DNA of 64,000 bases from Chitinophaga varians (GCF_014529945.1 NZ_JACVFB010000002.1:682001-746000), one strand, 5' to 3'; positions 16,841 through 26,910 are shown, counted from the stretch's first letter. Numbers and translations are program-made. Notes: generated from the sequence alone by a model not told the origin.

Positions 16841-17338
16841 TTATTCCAGCGGCTTAAACTGTTCAAATACCTGACCACAGGATTTACAGTAATGAATAGC
16901 GCGGCACAACGTGGACCCAAACGGTGAACGGAGATAGGTATGTTCACTACCACAATGCGGACAAGGGGTATTCAGCATGATTTCGGGCCGCACGTCTCCT
17001 TCTACTACGGGTGGCGGCGCAATGCCGAAATTTTTCAGTTTCTCTTTAGCCGCCGCCGTCATCCGGTTGCTTTCCCAATGCACCTGTTTGTCTATTTCTA
17101 CGGTAACGGCTACCCCAAGCGCTTTTTCTACTACTGTCCGGATATTGTCTTTGATATAACTAACTGCCGGACATGCTGCAAAAGTGGGTATCATACGAAT
17201 CAACACCGGCTCCCCTTCCGTGATCTCTACCCCGGTGATCATACCAAGGTCTATCACGCTGAGCACCGGTATTTCAGGGTCCATCACCTGTTCCAGTGCA
17301 TGATATATGTCTTCCCGTGTAATGGTGGCTGACGTCAT
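16841..17338 (-). CDS. paaD: 1,2-phenylacetyl-CoA epoxidase subunit PaaD
   Basis: 165 residues. The N-terminal MIP18/DUF59 domain (about 8-95: MDPEIPVLSVIDLGMI, PTFAACPAVSYI) is followed by a C-terminal zinc-ribbon with CPHC near 125-128 and CKSC near 151-154. PaaD is needed for Fe-S/di-iron maturation of the epoxidase. The gene starts 1 bp before the paaC stop, within the paaABCD operon. Confidence 0.92.
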   Translation of the reverse strand: MTSATITREDIYHALEQVMDPEIPVLSVIDLGMITGVEITEGEPVLIRMIPTFAACPAVSYIKDNIRTVVEKALGVAVTVEIDKQVHWESNRMTAAAKEKLKNFGIAPPPVVEGDVRPEIMLNTPCPHCGSEHTYLRSPFGSTLCRAIHYCKSCGQVFEQFKPLE

Positions 17339-17339
17339 A

Positions 17340-18104
17340 TTACCAGCTGGCCTCCGTGTCCAGGTTAAATACTTCTCCCATCTCTTTCAGCAACGGGGCA
17401 AGGTGGGTAGTGTGGAAACCCTGCCTGCCACCATATACCGGAGCGACGGTCTTCATATCGGGGAGATTCAGGGAGGCTTTTACCAGCACGGGATAGATAC
17501 GGTCCAGCCAGCGATTGTACAATGCTTTCTCTCCGGGATATACTTTTTCTGTTATCAGCGTTTCCTCATGCGCCGCAGAGGGTTCAAAGATCCCGGCCGC
17601 CAGCGCAATGGTGTCGTTCAGCGCTGTCTGCATCCGGGCGTAGCCTTCTTCACTGGCGTTGCTGAGTTGCAGGATGAATGCGTTGGCATGCAGTGTATGG
17701 TATTTCAATTCTCCCTTTAATTTTTTACTGAGTTGCTGAAAGGGCTCATAGCTGCTTTCCTGCAGACTTTCATACCGTACTGTTTCTGCATGGTCAAACA
17801 GAAAATGCCGCATCAGGCTGAAGTCATACCCTCCGTTAGGCATCTCCACAAGATGGGAACATTTAAAGGCGCTCTCCGGGCGCATGAAAGCAAAGCGGTC
17901 GGGATCTTCGCCGCCCAGGTTTTCGTGCAGGATACGATATAATGCCCAGGCATGGCCAATCTTGTCCTGTGCCATGGAAGAGAAAGCAATGTCTTCTTCC
18001 ATAACAGGGCCGAGGCCTGTCCACTCGGAATTGCGGTGGCCCTGAATCAGTTCATCATCGGCCATCTTTATAATAAGGTCTGTTAATGCTGCGTTGCTGA
18101 TCAT
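17340..18104 (-). CDS. paaC: 1,2-phenylacetyl-CoA epoxidase subunit PaaC
   Basis: 254 residues, all-helical ferritin-like structural subunit that pairs with PaaA. Family features seen: HRNSEWTGLGPVMEEDIAF near 22-40 and QDKIGHAWALYRIL near 46-59. It has no complete catalytic di-iron set of its own in this family. The ATG overlaps the paaB stop by 4 bp, which implies translational coupling. Confidence 0.93.
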   Translation of the reverse strand: MISNAALTDLIIKMADDELIQGHRNSEWTGLGPVMEEDIAFSSMAQDKIGHAWALYRILHENLGGEDPDRFAFMRPESAFKCSHLVEMPNGGYDFSLMRHFLFDHAETVRYESLQESSYEPFQQLSKKLKGELKYHTLHANAFILQLSNASEEGYARMQTALNDTIALAAGIFEPSAAHEETLITEKVYPGEKALYNRWLDRIYPVLVKASLNLPDMKTVAPVYGGRQGFHTTHLAPLLKEMGEVFNLDTEASW

Positions 18105-18520
18105 TTGGATTGTTTGAATTTGTTGATCTTCTCCATTACTTTGAAACCACTGGCATCACGGTAGTTCTTCTCCAGATTGTTGGCGAACATATCTTCATCT
18201 TCCACATCAAAAGCCAGAATATCGGCACTTCTGACCACCCACAGGTTCACGCATTTTTTTCGGCGGGCAAATTGTTCTTTGGCAAATACCAATGCCAGTT
18301 GCGGGTCTGGTGCATGTACACAGCCCACATGCTCATGATGGGCCCCTCTTTTCTCCTGATGGAACACTTCATAGACATTCCAGTTCTCCCCTTCCTCCAC
18401 TTTAATGACCGCGTTGGCATCACCCAGTTTCAGCCTGTTGACACGCGGATCTAAAGAATCGTTAGACATGAATTTGTTGATTGCTTTTATTAAACGAAAA
18501 TCTGCCTGTCGACCACTCAT
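18101..18520 (-). CDS. paaB: 1,2-phenylacetyl-CoA epoxidase subunit PaaB
   Basis: 139 residues. The family core is WNVYEVFHQEKRGAHHEHVGCVHAPD (about residues 47-72), then LALVFAKEQFARR and LWVVRSADI. The usual length is about 95; here an extra N-terminal stretch of roughly 28 residues precedes the core and the true start may be the ATG at 18469 (MSNDSLDPRV). PaaB bridges PaaAC dimers. It lies 30 bp after paaA. Confidence 0.9.
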   Translation of the reverse strand: MSGRQADFRLIKAINKFMSNDSLDPRVNRLKLGDANAVIKVEEGENWNVYEVFHQEKRGAHHEHVGCVHAPDPQLALVFAKEQFARRKKCVNLWVVRSADILAFDVEDEDMFANNLEKNYRDASGFKVMEKINKFKQSK

Positions 18521-18550
18521 CGCAGGCTATAACGTGCAGGTATATACGAT

Positions 18551-19549
18551 TTATGCCACCGGCAGTGAGCGCCGTTCAGTCGGGTTCATTAACGCCTTGC
18601 GTACCCATCGGCCTTCTTCTTCCGCCCATTTCCTCACCTGCAGGCGCTCTGCATTGCAGGGACCGCCGCCATTGATCACCCGGAAAAACTCGTTCCAGTC
18701 AGGGTCGGTATACTCCCAGCGACCGGTATCCGGGTTCTTGCGAAGCGCCGGGTCCGGCAGGGTAAGTCCCAACTCCCATATCTTAGGTACATAACTGTCC
18801 AGAAACTGATTGCGCATTTCATCATTGCTCGCCATTTTCACTTTCCATTGCATCAGCTTTTCGCTGTGCTGGGAGGTTTTGTCGGGAGGACCGAAGAAAT
18901 GCATGATCGGTTGCCACCAGCGGTTCAGCGCATCCTGCAACATCGCTTTCTGTTCCGGTGTGCCGGTAGCCAGCTCAATAAATGCATCGTGCCCCTGTTT
19001 CAGGTGGAAGCTCTCTTCATAACAAATCCGCTCCAGTGCCCGGCAATAAGGGCCATAGGACCCTTTTGCATTGGCCACCTGGTTAACGATAGCGGCCGCA
19101 TCGATCAGAAAACCGATCACCGTCACATCCGCCCATGTTTTAGCGGGATAATTAAATACATTGGAATATTTGGATTTACCGCTGAGCAGGTCGTTGATCA
19201 TGGCTTCCCTGGATTTTCCAAGCGTTTCTGCTGCATTGTACAACAGTTGACCATGACCGATCTCATCCTGCACTTTGGCAATCAGCGCCAGTTTGCGTTT
19301 GAAGCCAGGTGCGCGGGTAATCCACGTGCCTTCCGGCAATGCACCGATTATTTCGGAGTGTGCATGCTGCTCAATCAAACGGATGAGTTGTCTGCGATAT
19401 TCTGCCGGCATCCAGTCGCCCGGCTCAATTTTTTCCCCTCTGGCTATTCTTTCTTCAAAAGCCACGAGCTTTTCAGGATCATCGTGCAGTTGTTCTTCCC
19501 GCAGCTGTTTTCCGTTTGGTTCGTCGAAAATATATCCGCCGCCGTACAT
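18551..19549 (-). CDS. paaA: 1,2-phenylacetyl-CoA epoxidase catalytic subunit PaaA
   Basis: 332 residues with the bacterial multicomponent monooxygenase di-iron ligands: ExxH in [15 protein letters not shown] near 92-106 and the second in [16 protein letters not shown] near 171-186. It inserts oxygen to form ring-1,2-epoxyphenylacetyl-CoA, the first ring-attack step of aerobic phenylacetate breakdown. First gene of paaABCD. The reductase PaaE, which feeds electrons, and paaK/G/H/Z are not in the window. Confidence 0.94.
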   Translation of the reverse strand: MYGGGYIFDEPNGKQLREEQLHDDPEKLVAFEERIARGEKIEPGDWMPAEYRRQLIRLIEQHAHSEIIGALPEGTWITRAPGFKRKLALIAKVQDEIGHGQLLYNAAETLGKSREAMINDLLSGKSKYSNVFNYPAKTWADVTVIGFLIDAAAIVNQVANAKGSYGPYCRALERICYEESFHLKQGHDAFIELATGTPEQKAMLQDALNRWWQPIMHFFGPPDKTSQHSEKLMQWKVKMASNDEMRNQFLDSYVPKIWELGLTLPDPALRKNPDTGRWEYTDPDWNEFFRVINGGGPCNAERLQVRKWAEEEGRWVRKALMNPTERRSLPVA

Positions 19550-19686
19550 AGTGCGATTGTTTTGGTTGGAAGTAAATTACGGAAAAAAGCCCGTTTAAGG
19601 CAGAAAATGATTGTTAAAACACCCGGGGCAAATGTTATAGAATTTACAAATTTTGATACCCGGGAACAGGCAGTCAGGCATTTTCC

Positions 19687-19694
19687 TAATTTTA
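19687..19694 (+). promoter_or_regulatory. Candidate -7 element of the DUF922-like gene
   Basis: TAATTTTA differs from TAnnTTTG only in the last base. It lies 18 bp before the ATG at 19713, inside the longer open frame, which supports 19713 rather than 19653 as the true start. Confidence 0.35.
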
Positions 19695-19712
19695 GTGCTG
19701 TTGTCCACAGGT

Positions 19713-20375
19713 ATGCCATCCTTATTACATATATTTTGTATGTTTTTTTTGCCCTTCGGGCAGACAAAAACGCATATCCCGCCTGCTCCTCCGCATAAAA
19801 TCATCAACATCCAGCTGGTATTTGAGGACCGGGAAGATGCCGACAACCCACACTCAGACACGCTTTTTTATTCCTCTGCACGCAAACTGCGGTGGAACGA
19901 TTTCAGGGGCAAGCCATCCCCGGCCGGACCCAGCGCCGCCGTATCCTATACCAGCTTTTCCTACGAAGGGGCCAGCTCGGTTACCCACGATACGTTGAAA
20001 ATCAAGCTCATCATGCAGGTATTTTTTATCAAAAGCGCCTCCTGGGTAAGGGACGATGCGCGCGACAACTACGCGCTGATGCATGAACAGCTTCATTTCG
20101 ACATTACCCGGCTGGTAGTGGAGCGGTTTAAACAAAAACTTCGGCAAACAGCATTGAACCGGGACGATTATGATAGTGTTATACAATATCAGTATCTCCA
20201 ATCCTTTCAGGAAATGAACCGCATGCAGTACGCCTTCGACCGCGATACCCATCACGGCACCAATATGGCCGCGCAGTTACGTTGGCGGGATAAAATTAAT
20301 CTGGGCCTAAAGAACAAAGGAGTCATGCCGGAAGAACTAGGATACGATCTCTTTGGTAACTTTGGTCCACAATAG
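19713..20375 (+). CDS. DUF922-like secreted protein with HExxH motif
   Basis: 220 residues from the ATG at 19713 (an ATG 60 bp upstream gives 240). A short hydrophobic signal (LLHIFCMFFLPFG) is followed by a domain with LRWNDFRGKP, repeated small-residue strands, and HEQLHFD near residue 129, a zinc-protease-type H-E-x-x-H. The DUF922 family is a predicted metal-dependent secreted protease; activity is not proven. It is upstream of the S41 peptidase on the same strand with 50 bp between. Confidence 0.72.
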   Translation: MPSLLHIFCMFFLPFGQTKTHIPPAPPHKIINIQLVFEDREDADNPHSDTLFYSSARKLRWNDFRGKPSPAGPSAAVSYTSFSYEGASSVTHDTLKIKLIMQVFFIKSASWVRDDARDNYALMHEQLHFDITRLVVERFKQKLRQTALNRDDYDSVIQYQYLQSFQEMNRMQYAFDRDTHHGTNMAAQLRWRDKINLGLKNKGVMPEELGYDLFGNFGPQ

Positions 20376-20425
20376 TATACAACTCTTGTTCGTTTAATCA
20401 TTCGGGTTATCCTAAAATTGCTGTT

Positions 20426-21847
20426 ATGCAACCAAATCGACGCCGCTGGCTGACCGCCGGCCTCCTATTTATCGCCCTTCTTTCCGCCTGTAAGAAAAAG
20501 GACCAGGCCGGCCCGCAACGGCCACAAGCCAATATCAACGATAGCATCTTCTCCGTATTTAAAGACATTTATCTCTGGACAGACGTTATTCCCGATTCGG
20601 CGACCTTTAAACCTGAAAGTTATGGCTCCGTTCAAAATATGTTCAGCTCATTGATCACCCTGAAAAAGAACAATACGAATGGCCAGCCCCTCGACAGGTA
20701 CAGCTTCATCGATGATGGCACCACTTCCCGGGCCTTACAGGGCGACATTTTAGGGGATATGGGCTTTGAAGTAGGCTATCAGACAGATAATACCCTCTAC
20801 GTAATCTATGTATACCCCGGCTCACCGGCGGATAAAGCCGGCATCAGGAGAGGATGGCAGCTCATCAGCGTGAACGGCATCAGCAGTTTTCAGGTAGGCC
20901 AGGCCACCAACAACATGCTTAATGCCGCCTTCGCCAGCAAAAGCGCCACCTGGGTATTCCGGAAGCCGGACAATAGTAACCAAACCAATACCCTTTCTCC
21001 GGCTGCCTATAAGCTCAATCCTATTCTCTACGCCAATACCTACAACTTTAACGGCACCAAAGTGGGTTACTTTGTGTTCAACAACTTCGTCACCCTCAAT
21101 GACGTGAAACCTACTTTCGACTCGCTGTTCAACGTCTGGTCGCAAGCCGGCGTTACGCGGGTGATAGCCGATCTGCGCTACAACGGCGGCGGCCTCCTCG
21201 AAACCGCGGAGTACCTGGCCAACAACCTCGCACCGGCCAGCGCCAACAATACCGTGATGTATACCCAGTCGTTCAACAACAACGTGAATACCAACAACTA
21301 CAGCTATATATTCCGGAACATGAAAGCAGTGCCCTATAATCCCAACATGTACTGGACAGACATTTTCCGGCAGGAAGCTACCACCTACAGAAGCACCAGT
21401 TTTCAAAAGCAAGGCTCGCTGGCGCTCACCAACCTCAGCTTCCTCGTTACCAATGGTACCGTATCCGCCAGCGAACTGCTGTACAATGTGCTGAAACCAT
21501 CGATGAACCCTCATTTGATTGGCAGCACCACCTATGGCAAACCGGTGGGTTTCATCAATATTACCTTCGGTCAGTATGATATGTACGCCGTTTGTTTTCA
21601 GACATTCAATTCAGCCGGCGAAGGCGGTTACTTCAGTGGTATTGCTCCCACGATTGCTGTAACAGACGACTATACCAACAACTGGGGCAGCTTCTCCGAT
21701 CCGCTGCTGCGCACCGCCCTTACTGACATGGGCATTCCCGCATCACAGCTGGGCAGAATAGCCGCCCCGGAGCTTAATACAGGCAGAATCGGGGTGCGGC
21801 ACCCGAACAATCGCTTTCAGGGCATGGTACAAACACCCAGAAACTAA
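20426..21847 (+). CDS. S41 family (C-terminal processing-like) peptidase, lipoprotein
   Basis: 473 residues. A lipoprotein signal ends in LLSACKKK (lipid Cys near 22). A PDZ domain (about 105-180) has YPGSPADKAGIRRGWQLISVNG-like carboxylate-binding features, then the S41 catalytic domain (about 210-440) with ADLRYNGGG, the Ser motif VSASEL (S349 the likely nucleophile) and YGKPVG supplying the Lys. Bacteroidota carry many such surface or periplasmic proteases. Natural substrates unknown. Confidence 0.88.
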   Translation: MQPNRRRWLTAGLLFIALLSACKKKDQAGPQRPQANINDSIFSVFKDIYLWTDVIPDSATFKPESYGSVQNMFSSLITLKKNNTNGQPLDRYSFIDDGTTSRALQGDILGDMGFEVGYQTDNTLYVIYVYPGSPADKAGIRRGWQLISVNGISSFQVGQATNNMLNAAFASKSATWVFRKPDNSNQTNTLSPAAYKLNPILYANTYNFNGTKVGYFVFNNFVTLNDVKPTFDSLFNVWSQAGVTRVIADLRYNGGGLLETAEYLANNLAPASANNTVMYTQSFNNNVNTNNYSYIFRNMKAVPYNPNMYWTDIFRQEATTYRSTSFQKQGSLALTNLSFLVTNGTVSASELLYNVLKPSMNPHLIGSTTYGKPVGFINITFGQYDMYAVCFQTFNSAGEGGYFSGIAPTIAVTDDYTNNWGSFSDPLLRTALTDMGIPASQLGRIAAPELNTGRIGVRHPNNRFQGMVQTPRN

Positions 21848-21855
21848 ATCATTTA

Positions 21856-22003
21856 GGGATTTTTTGATTTACGCTTTTTTAGTTTCGTGAATTAATAAAA
21901 CAAATAAACAAGTAGACCGAAGCGATGTTATTATTCGCTTCGGTCTACTTGTTTATTGATCCCGGAGATCCAAAAATCGTAAATCAAAAAATCGTAAATC
22001 AAG
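21856..22003. repeat. Nested inverted repeats / bidirectional terminator region
   Basis: A 24-bp hairpin (21902-21925 with 21935-21958, core AGTAGACCGAAGCGA, loop about 9 nt) sits inside a second inverted repeat of GATTTACG / CGTAAATC type (about 21866-21873 with 21979-21999, the latter duplicated). It lies between convergent genes ending at 21847 and 22010 and probably stops transcription from both sides. Confidence 0.75.
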
Positions 22004-22009
22004 AAATTC

Positions 22010-22912
22010 CTACATCCCTATATCATCTATCTGCCTGGTCATCTCCAGAATCGTCTTCACCACCTGATAATAAAAGCGATGATTGATGCGATCATATTCA
22101 TCGGTTAGCTGATGATAATCTGGATGATCTTCTACCCCAAAATACAGGAAGGGTATCTTTTGTGCATGAAAAGCTCCCTGATCGCTCTGGTTGGTCCAGT
22201 TGTCACTGCCGCTACCCGGAACATCATGCCCCGCCAGCACTTTGATGCTGCTTTTGGCTGCTGCGGAATCGATGAACTTTTTCAGTTGCGGATAAGGTGT
22301 GGAGCCGGCTACATACAGTTCATTCTTATCATTATGCGACACCATGTCCATGTTAATATTGAGCCGGATTGTGTTCAGGGGCACCGGTGGTTGCTGTACA
22401 AATGCCCGGGAACCCTGCAATCCTTCTTCTTCTCCGTCGAAAGCAACAAATAACAACGTGTATTTAGGCGGGTTCTTTTTAAAATAGGCCGCCAGCGCCA
22501 GGATAGTGCCCACGCCGGATGCGTTGTCATCTGCACCATTGTAAATACTGTCTTTTGCTGCATTGGGCTTGCCGATACCGAGGTGGTCGTAGTGCGCGGA
22601 AATAACAATTACGTCGCTGCTCTTTCCGGGAATATAGCCGAAGAGGTTAGTCCCCATGACTTTCTTGTTCCCTTCCTGAAAATAAAACGGATACTCGTAG
22701 GTGTTATGATAGGGAGTGATGCCGATCTGCTTAAACCGGTCGATAATATAAAACTGGGCCAGGCGGCTGCCACGGGTCCCGGTTTTTCGGCCTTCAAACT
22801 TATCGGCGGAAAGGGTACGCACGTCTTTCAGCAGCTGGGCAGAGTCAACAGAAGACTGCGCCAACAACGGACCTGCAAAAAGCAGGCATAAGCTGTAACA
22901 AAGCACTTTCAT
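22010..22912 (-). CDS. M28 family zinc aminopeptidase, secreted
   Basis: 300 residues with a signal peptide (LCYSLCLLFAGPLLA). All M28 zinc ligands are visible: H in SAHYDHLGIG (near 107), D in NGADDNASG (near 126), the base/ligand pair in FDGEEEGLQGS (near 158), a later Asp (NMDMVS) and the final H in EDHPDYHQ (near 264). Probably an extracytoplasmic aminopeptidase or glutaminyl cyclase-like hydrolase. It lies 41 bp after feoB in the same direction in sequence but is likely a separate unit. Confidence 0.9.
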   Translation of the reverse strand: MKVLCYSLCLLFAGPLLAQSSVDSAQLLKDVRTLSADKFEGRKTGTRGSRLAQFYIIDRFKQIGITPYHNTYEYPFYFQEGNKKVMGTNLFGYIPGKSSDVIVISAHYDHLGIGKPNAAKDSIYNGADDNASGVGTILALAAYFKKNPPKYTLLFVAFDGEEEGLQGSRAFVQQPPVPLNTIRLNINMDMVSHNDKNELYVAGSTPYPQLKKFIDSAAAKSSIKVLAGHDVPGSGSDNWTNQSDQGAFHAQKIPFLYFGVEDHPDYHQLTDEYDRINHRFYYQVVKTILEMTRQIDDIGM

Positions 22913-22953
22913 AGTAATGCAATTTCGTGAGCATTACTGCAATGTACAAGATA

Positions 22954-25086
22954 TTATTTGAAGATATTAAAGATAACCAGGCTGCACACGTAAGCCAGTG
23001 ATGTCATATAGACCAGCTGGATAAAAGGAATTTTCCACGATTTCGTTTCCCTTTTTACGATGGCCATGGTACTCATACACTGCATGGCAAATGCATAAAA
23101 CAGCATGAGAGAAAGCCCGGCAGCCAGTGTATATACCGGCCGGCCATCCGGCCATTTGGCAGAAGCCATTTTTTCGCGGAGGGTAGCATTATTATCGTCA
23201 GGGTTTTCGCCAACGCTGTAAAGGGTGGCCATGGTGCCCACAAATACTTCACGGGCGGCAAAAGAAGTGATCAGCGCAATCCCTATTTTCCAGTCAAAAC
23301 CCAGCGGGCGGATAGCCGGTTCGATGGCATGTCCGAGAATACCGGCGTAGGAATGTGACAGTTTTTCAGAACGGAATTCACGGTCCAGCGCTTCTGCTTC
23401 CGGAGAGCCTTCCGGCGCGGCAGCGATCATTTTCTCGTATTTGGCGTGCAACGGCTCCATTCTGCTGGCAGGCCCATAAGAAGCCAGGAACCAAAGTATC
23501 ACAGAAATCACCACAATCACTTTACCGGCGTCGGTAACAAAAATCTTTGCTTTTTCCACCATGGTGGTACCTACGTTCTTCCAGCGTGGCGCACGGTATA
23601 CGGGCAGCTCCATAATGAAGTAGCTCTTTTCCCTGATGCGCACAAACAGCTTCATTACGGCGGCTATCAGGATCGCCATAAAGAAACCAAGCAGGTAAAG
23701 GCCCATCATCACCAGGCCTTGCAAACCAAGAAAGCCCAGCACCCTTCTGTCGGGGATCACCAGGGCGATCATCATGGTGTAGATCGGCAGCCGCGCAGAG
23801 CAGCTCATGAGCGGTGTAACCAGTATGGTAATGAGGCGTTCTTTTTTGTTTTCGATGGTCCGGGTGGCCATAATGGCGGGAACCGCACAAGCTACACCGC
23901 TGATCAGTGGCATCACAGACTTCCCGTTGAGCCCTACCTGCCGCATGAGACGGTCGGTGAGGAAGCTGATACGCGCCATGTAACCGGTATCTTCCAATAC
24001 CGTGATCAGCCCGAACAGGATCATGATCTGCGGGATAAACACCGCAAATCCACTGATACCAGCCAGAATACCATTTACAAATACATCAGTGATTTTATTG
24101 TTGGGCAATACAGCCGTCAGCCAGCCGCTTAGTTTTCCGAAACCGGCTTCTATCGCGTCCATGGGATAAGATGCCAACCAGAAGATACTCTGGAACAGGA
24201 GGAACATCACCACCAGCAGGATAACGTATCCCCAAAAGCGGTGTAGCAGCAGATCATCGATCTTTTCAGAGCGCAGTTGCTTTTGCAGTGGATCTGCTTC
24301 TACTACGGAAGCTTTCATGATATGTTTGATGCGGTTGTACCGCTGCATGATTTCTTCCGCCTGTACTTTGGTTTTATTGAATTGATTGTGCTGAAGCGAT
24401 TCGCGAATCGCTTTTTTCTGACCAGCATCCAGGAAAGTCAGTTCATCTGTATTAACGGCAACGTGCAGGGCGCCGTAGTCGCTACAGGCAGGTACTACTT
24501 TTTTCACATCGTCGATCACTGCTTCGGCCAGGGCAGCGTTGCCGATGAAGTCGCGGGGTGCAGCGCTATAATTGCCGCGGGCAGCCAGTTCAATGATCTT
24601 TTTCAGCTCAGTGACCCCTTTGTTTTTGCGGGGATTGATGGCCACTACCGGCACACCCAGTTCCCTTTCCAGCCCATCGATATCTATTTCCACGCCTTTT
24701 TTGCGGGCGATGTCCATCATGGTGAGGGCGATGATCACCGGAAATTTGAGGTCGATGATCTGGGAGCAGAAGAGGAGGTTACGTTTCAGGTTGGAGGCAT
24801 CGGCAACAATGATCACCAGGTCGGGTGTGTCTTCATTCGCCGGATTGATCAATACATCGTAGGTCACATATTCATCCGCACTTTTGGGATACAGGCTGTA
24901 AGTGCCCGGAAGGTCTATCACGTTGGCCGTAAGTCCCGAAACGATGTTGGCCGTTCCGGTTTTCTTGTCTACCGTTACTCCGGGAAAGTTGCTGACTTTC
25001 TGATTTAACCCGGTGAGTGCGTTAAAAAGGGAGCTTTTTCCACTATTAGGATTTCCTACCAGCGCGATGTTTATTGGTGCCTGCAT
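22954..25086 (-). CDS. feoB: Ferrous iron transport protein B
   Basis: 710 residues from the ATG at 25086; the longer frame to 25131 is less likely because FeoB starts just before its G domain. G1 GNPNSGKSS at 11-19, G3 DLPGTYSL near 58-65, and the G domain extends to about 165. About 8-10 membrane helices follow in two Gate domains (GVACAVPAIMATRTI and the mirrored MLFYAFAMQCMSTMAIV). It imports Fe(II) across the inner membrane. No feoA is adjacent; a stand-alone FeoA gene lies 33 kb away at 57995. Confidence 0.95.
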   Translation of the reverse strand: MQAPINIALVGNPNSGKSSLFNALTGLNQKVSNFPGVTVDKKTGTANIVSGLTANVIDLPGTYSLYPKSADEYVTYDVLINPANEDTPDLVIIVADASNLKRNLLFCSQIIDLKFPVIIALTMMDIARKKGVEIDIDGLERELGVPVVAINPRKNKGVTELKKIIELAARGNYSAAPRDFIGNAALAEAVIDDVKKVVPACSDYGALHVAVNTDELTFLDAGQKKAIRESLQHNQFNKTKVQAEEIMQRYNRIKHIMKASVVEADPLQKQLRSEKIDDLLLHRFWGYVILLVVMFLLFQSIFWLASYPMDAIEAGFGKLSGWLTAVLPNNKITDVFVNGILAGISGFAVFIPQIMILFGLITVLEDTGYMARISFLTDRLMRQVGLNGKSVMPLISGVACAVPAIMATRTIENKKERLITILVTPLMSCSARLPIYTMMIALVIPDRRVLGFLGLQGLVMMGLYLLGFFMAILIAAVMKLFVRIREKSYFIMELPVYRAPRWKNVGTTMVEKAKIFVTDAGKVIVVISVILWFLASYGPASRMEPLHAKYEKMIAAAPEGSPEAEALDREFRSEKLSHSYAGILGHAIEPAIRPLGFDWKIGIALITSFAAREVFVGTMATLYSVGENPDDNNATLREKMASAKWPDGRPVYTLAAGLSLMLFYAFAMQCMSTMAIVKRETKSWKIPFIQLVYMTSLAYVCSLVIFNIFK

Positions 25087-25170
25087 TCCTTGTCTTATCC
25101 TCTTTTTTAATGTTAGATGCCGAATACACAAAGTTAAACATTAATCTTCCTGGGTAATGATCGGATCGGG

Positions 25171-25209
25171 AAAAAAGAAGCGGGGCAGACCAGAAAGGCC
25201 TGCCCCGCT
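25171..25209 (-). terminator. Terminator downstream of the PspC gene
   Basis: The 10-bp stem AGCGGGGCAG/CTGCCCCGCT (25179-25188 with 25200-25209) is followed on the minus strand by GTC-free TTC then six T (25171-25176). It separates the pspC transcript from feoB downstream. Confidence 0.85.
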
Positions 25210-25236
25210 CCCATTAAAATGGCGGAAAATATGTAA

Positions 25237-26910
25237 CTATCTGTGCGTAGTGTCGTTACCTTTATAGTGATAGGTGTTTTCTACAGAATCCCGTTCGATT
25301 TTTGCAGGGGCACCTTCTTCGGTAATACCATCGGGTGTCATTTTCAGACGGGTATGGCCGCTGTTGTCATCGTCATCATCAGAATGGATACCGATGTACC
25401 AGTCATTCTCGTCATTATAGCGACGGCCATATTTATCGAAAGAGAAGTGGCGGTAGATATCGTCAGCGACCTCCAGGTTTTTACCCACCGGTACTTTCAC
25501 GACCATCAGCAGACGCTGTCCACGGAAAGTGGAGTGAGGTGGCAGGGAGAAGCCCTGAGGCACGTACAGCACGGAGTCTGTCTGTTTGATATTGAACTGG
25601 ATATCACCCGCCAGCTTGTTGGCCTGTTGCAGGGTACGGCCCTGTGAGTAGCGGTACACTTCTACGCGGAAGCTATCCGTATTGCTTTTTTCCACTCTCA
25701 GCTTCACGAGGTTGATCATGGTGGTATCGTCGGCCACGATCAGGTTGTCGTCGAACCAGCTAAAATCGTCGCCGTTGAAGATACCGGGAGCCATGCGGAG
25801 CACCAGTTTATGCTGAGTGGGCTGTTGTATGGCCACTACTTCTGCGGGCAGGTTACTGCGTCTTCTGAAGTCTTTTGCCAGTGAGGTACCAACAACTCCG
25901 GCGAATACGAGACCCAGCAGCCAGAGGAACACCAGGGAGTAGCTGGCGTAGCGGTTACCCTGTTTAACACCTGTCAGCTTACGAACGATGAAGATCAGCA
26001 AGGCTACCACAGGGATGCCCAGGAGCAGCACGACGGCCGGCCAGAAGAAGTAGCTTTGCGCGGAATTGGCAGCGAGCAGCAGATTTTTCAGGGGGAACAG
26101 GGCCGCAGAAGAAATCGCGATCGCTATACCGGTGACGATCAGGCAGATCAGTATGACTACTGCCAGGAAGTAAAAGAATCCTTTGGTTACGAAAACCAAT
26201 ACTTTTCCCAACCCTTGCGCAAGGTTTACAAAAAAGCGTTCCAGATCATTACCTACCTGCTTTCCGCGGCCCTGCGAAAAATTTTGGAAATCTTTTCCTA
26301 CGTTTTTCATCTGGTCCTTCATATTGCTCAATTCTTCCTGGATGGTAGCTTTGATATTGTTCAGGTCTACCTTTTCACCGCGCATTTCCAGTTTTTCTGC
26401 TGCAGTATCAGCAGAAGGCGTGGCCACCCACAGGATGAAATATACCAGTACACCGGTACCGAAGCCGCCGATGGCCAGCAGTACGAAGATGATACGGAAG
26501 ATCACCGGATCTACGTTGAAGTAAGCGCCCAGGCCACCGCAGACACCACTCAGCACCTTGTTCTCCGGATCGCGGTAAAGGCGCTTGCGGGGACGGGGGA
26601 TAAATTGTTCAGCGCTGTCCTGTGAGGCCGCACCGCTGCCGGCAGGGGCATCATCAAACTGCTCCGGTGTACCCATGGAAACTTTTACAGCAGCCACGTC
26701 TTCATCGGTAATGCAATGAGCACCTTTTTTCAGTTTGTCCTGGAACAGCTCGGCAATGCGGCTTTCGATGTCGGCCACAATTTCGTCGCCTCCTTCTTCT
26801 TTGGAGAAGTAGCTCTTCAGGCTGTCCAGATACTGGCGCAAAGCCTCATAGGCGCTATCCTCGATGGGAATCAGCCGACTCGACAGGTTTATATTGATAA
26901 TCTTTTTCAT
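25237..26910 (-). CDS. PspC-domain membrane protein
   Basis: 557 residues. An N-terminal soluble module (about 1-85: SSRLIPIEDSAYEALRQYL.. and SRIAELFQDKL) precedes a PspC domain (about 108-172) with RLYRDPENKVLSGVCGGLGAY-type sequence and a membrane hairpin. Several further helices follow (about 230-345), then a beta-rich extracytoplasmic C-terminal region (about 370-557) with an acidic DDDDDN stretch. PspC proteins sense or transmit envelope stress. The PadR regulator upstream on the same strand (39 bp gap) is the usual partner in this phylum. Confidence 0.85.
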   Translation of the reverse strand: MKKIININLSSRLIPIEDSAYEALRQYLDSLKSYFSKEEGGDEIVADIESRIAELFQDKLKKGAHCITDEDVAAVKVSMGTPEQFDDAPAGSGAASQDSAEQFIPRPRKRLYRDPENKVLSGVCGGLGAYFNVDPVIFRIIFVLLAIGGFGTGVLVYFILWVATPSADTAAEKLEMRGEKVDLNNIKATIQEELSNMKDQMKNVGKDFQNFSQGRGKQVGNDLERFFVNLAQGLGKVLVFVTKGFFYFLAVVILICLIVTGIAIAISSAALFPLKNLLLAANSAQSYFFWPAVVLLLGIPVVALLIFIVRKLTGVKQGNRYASYSLVFLWLLGLVFAGVVGTSLAKDFRRRSNLPAEVVAIQQPTQHKLVLRMAPGIFNGDDFSWFDDNLIVADDTTMINLVKLRVEKSNTDSFRVEVYRYSQGRTLQQANKLAGDIQFNIKQTDSVLYVPQGFSLPPHSTFRGQRLLMVVKVPVGKNLEVADDIYRHFSFDKYGRRYNDENDWYIGIHSDDDDDNSGHTRLKMTPDGITEEGAPAKIERDSVENTYHYKGNDTTHR

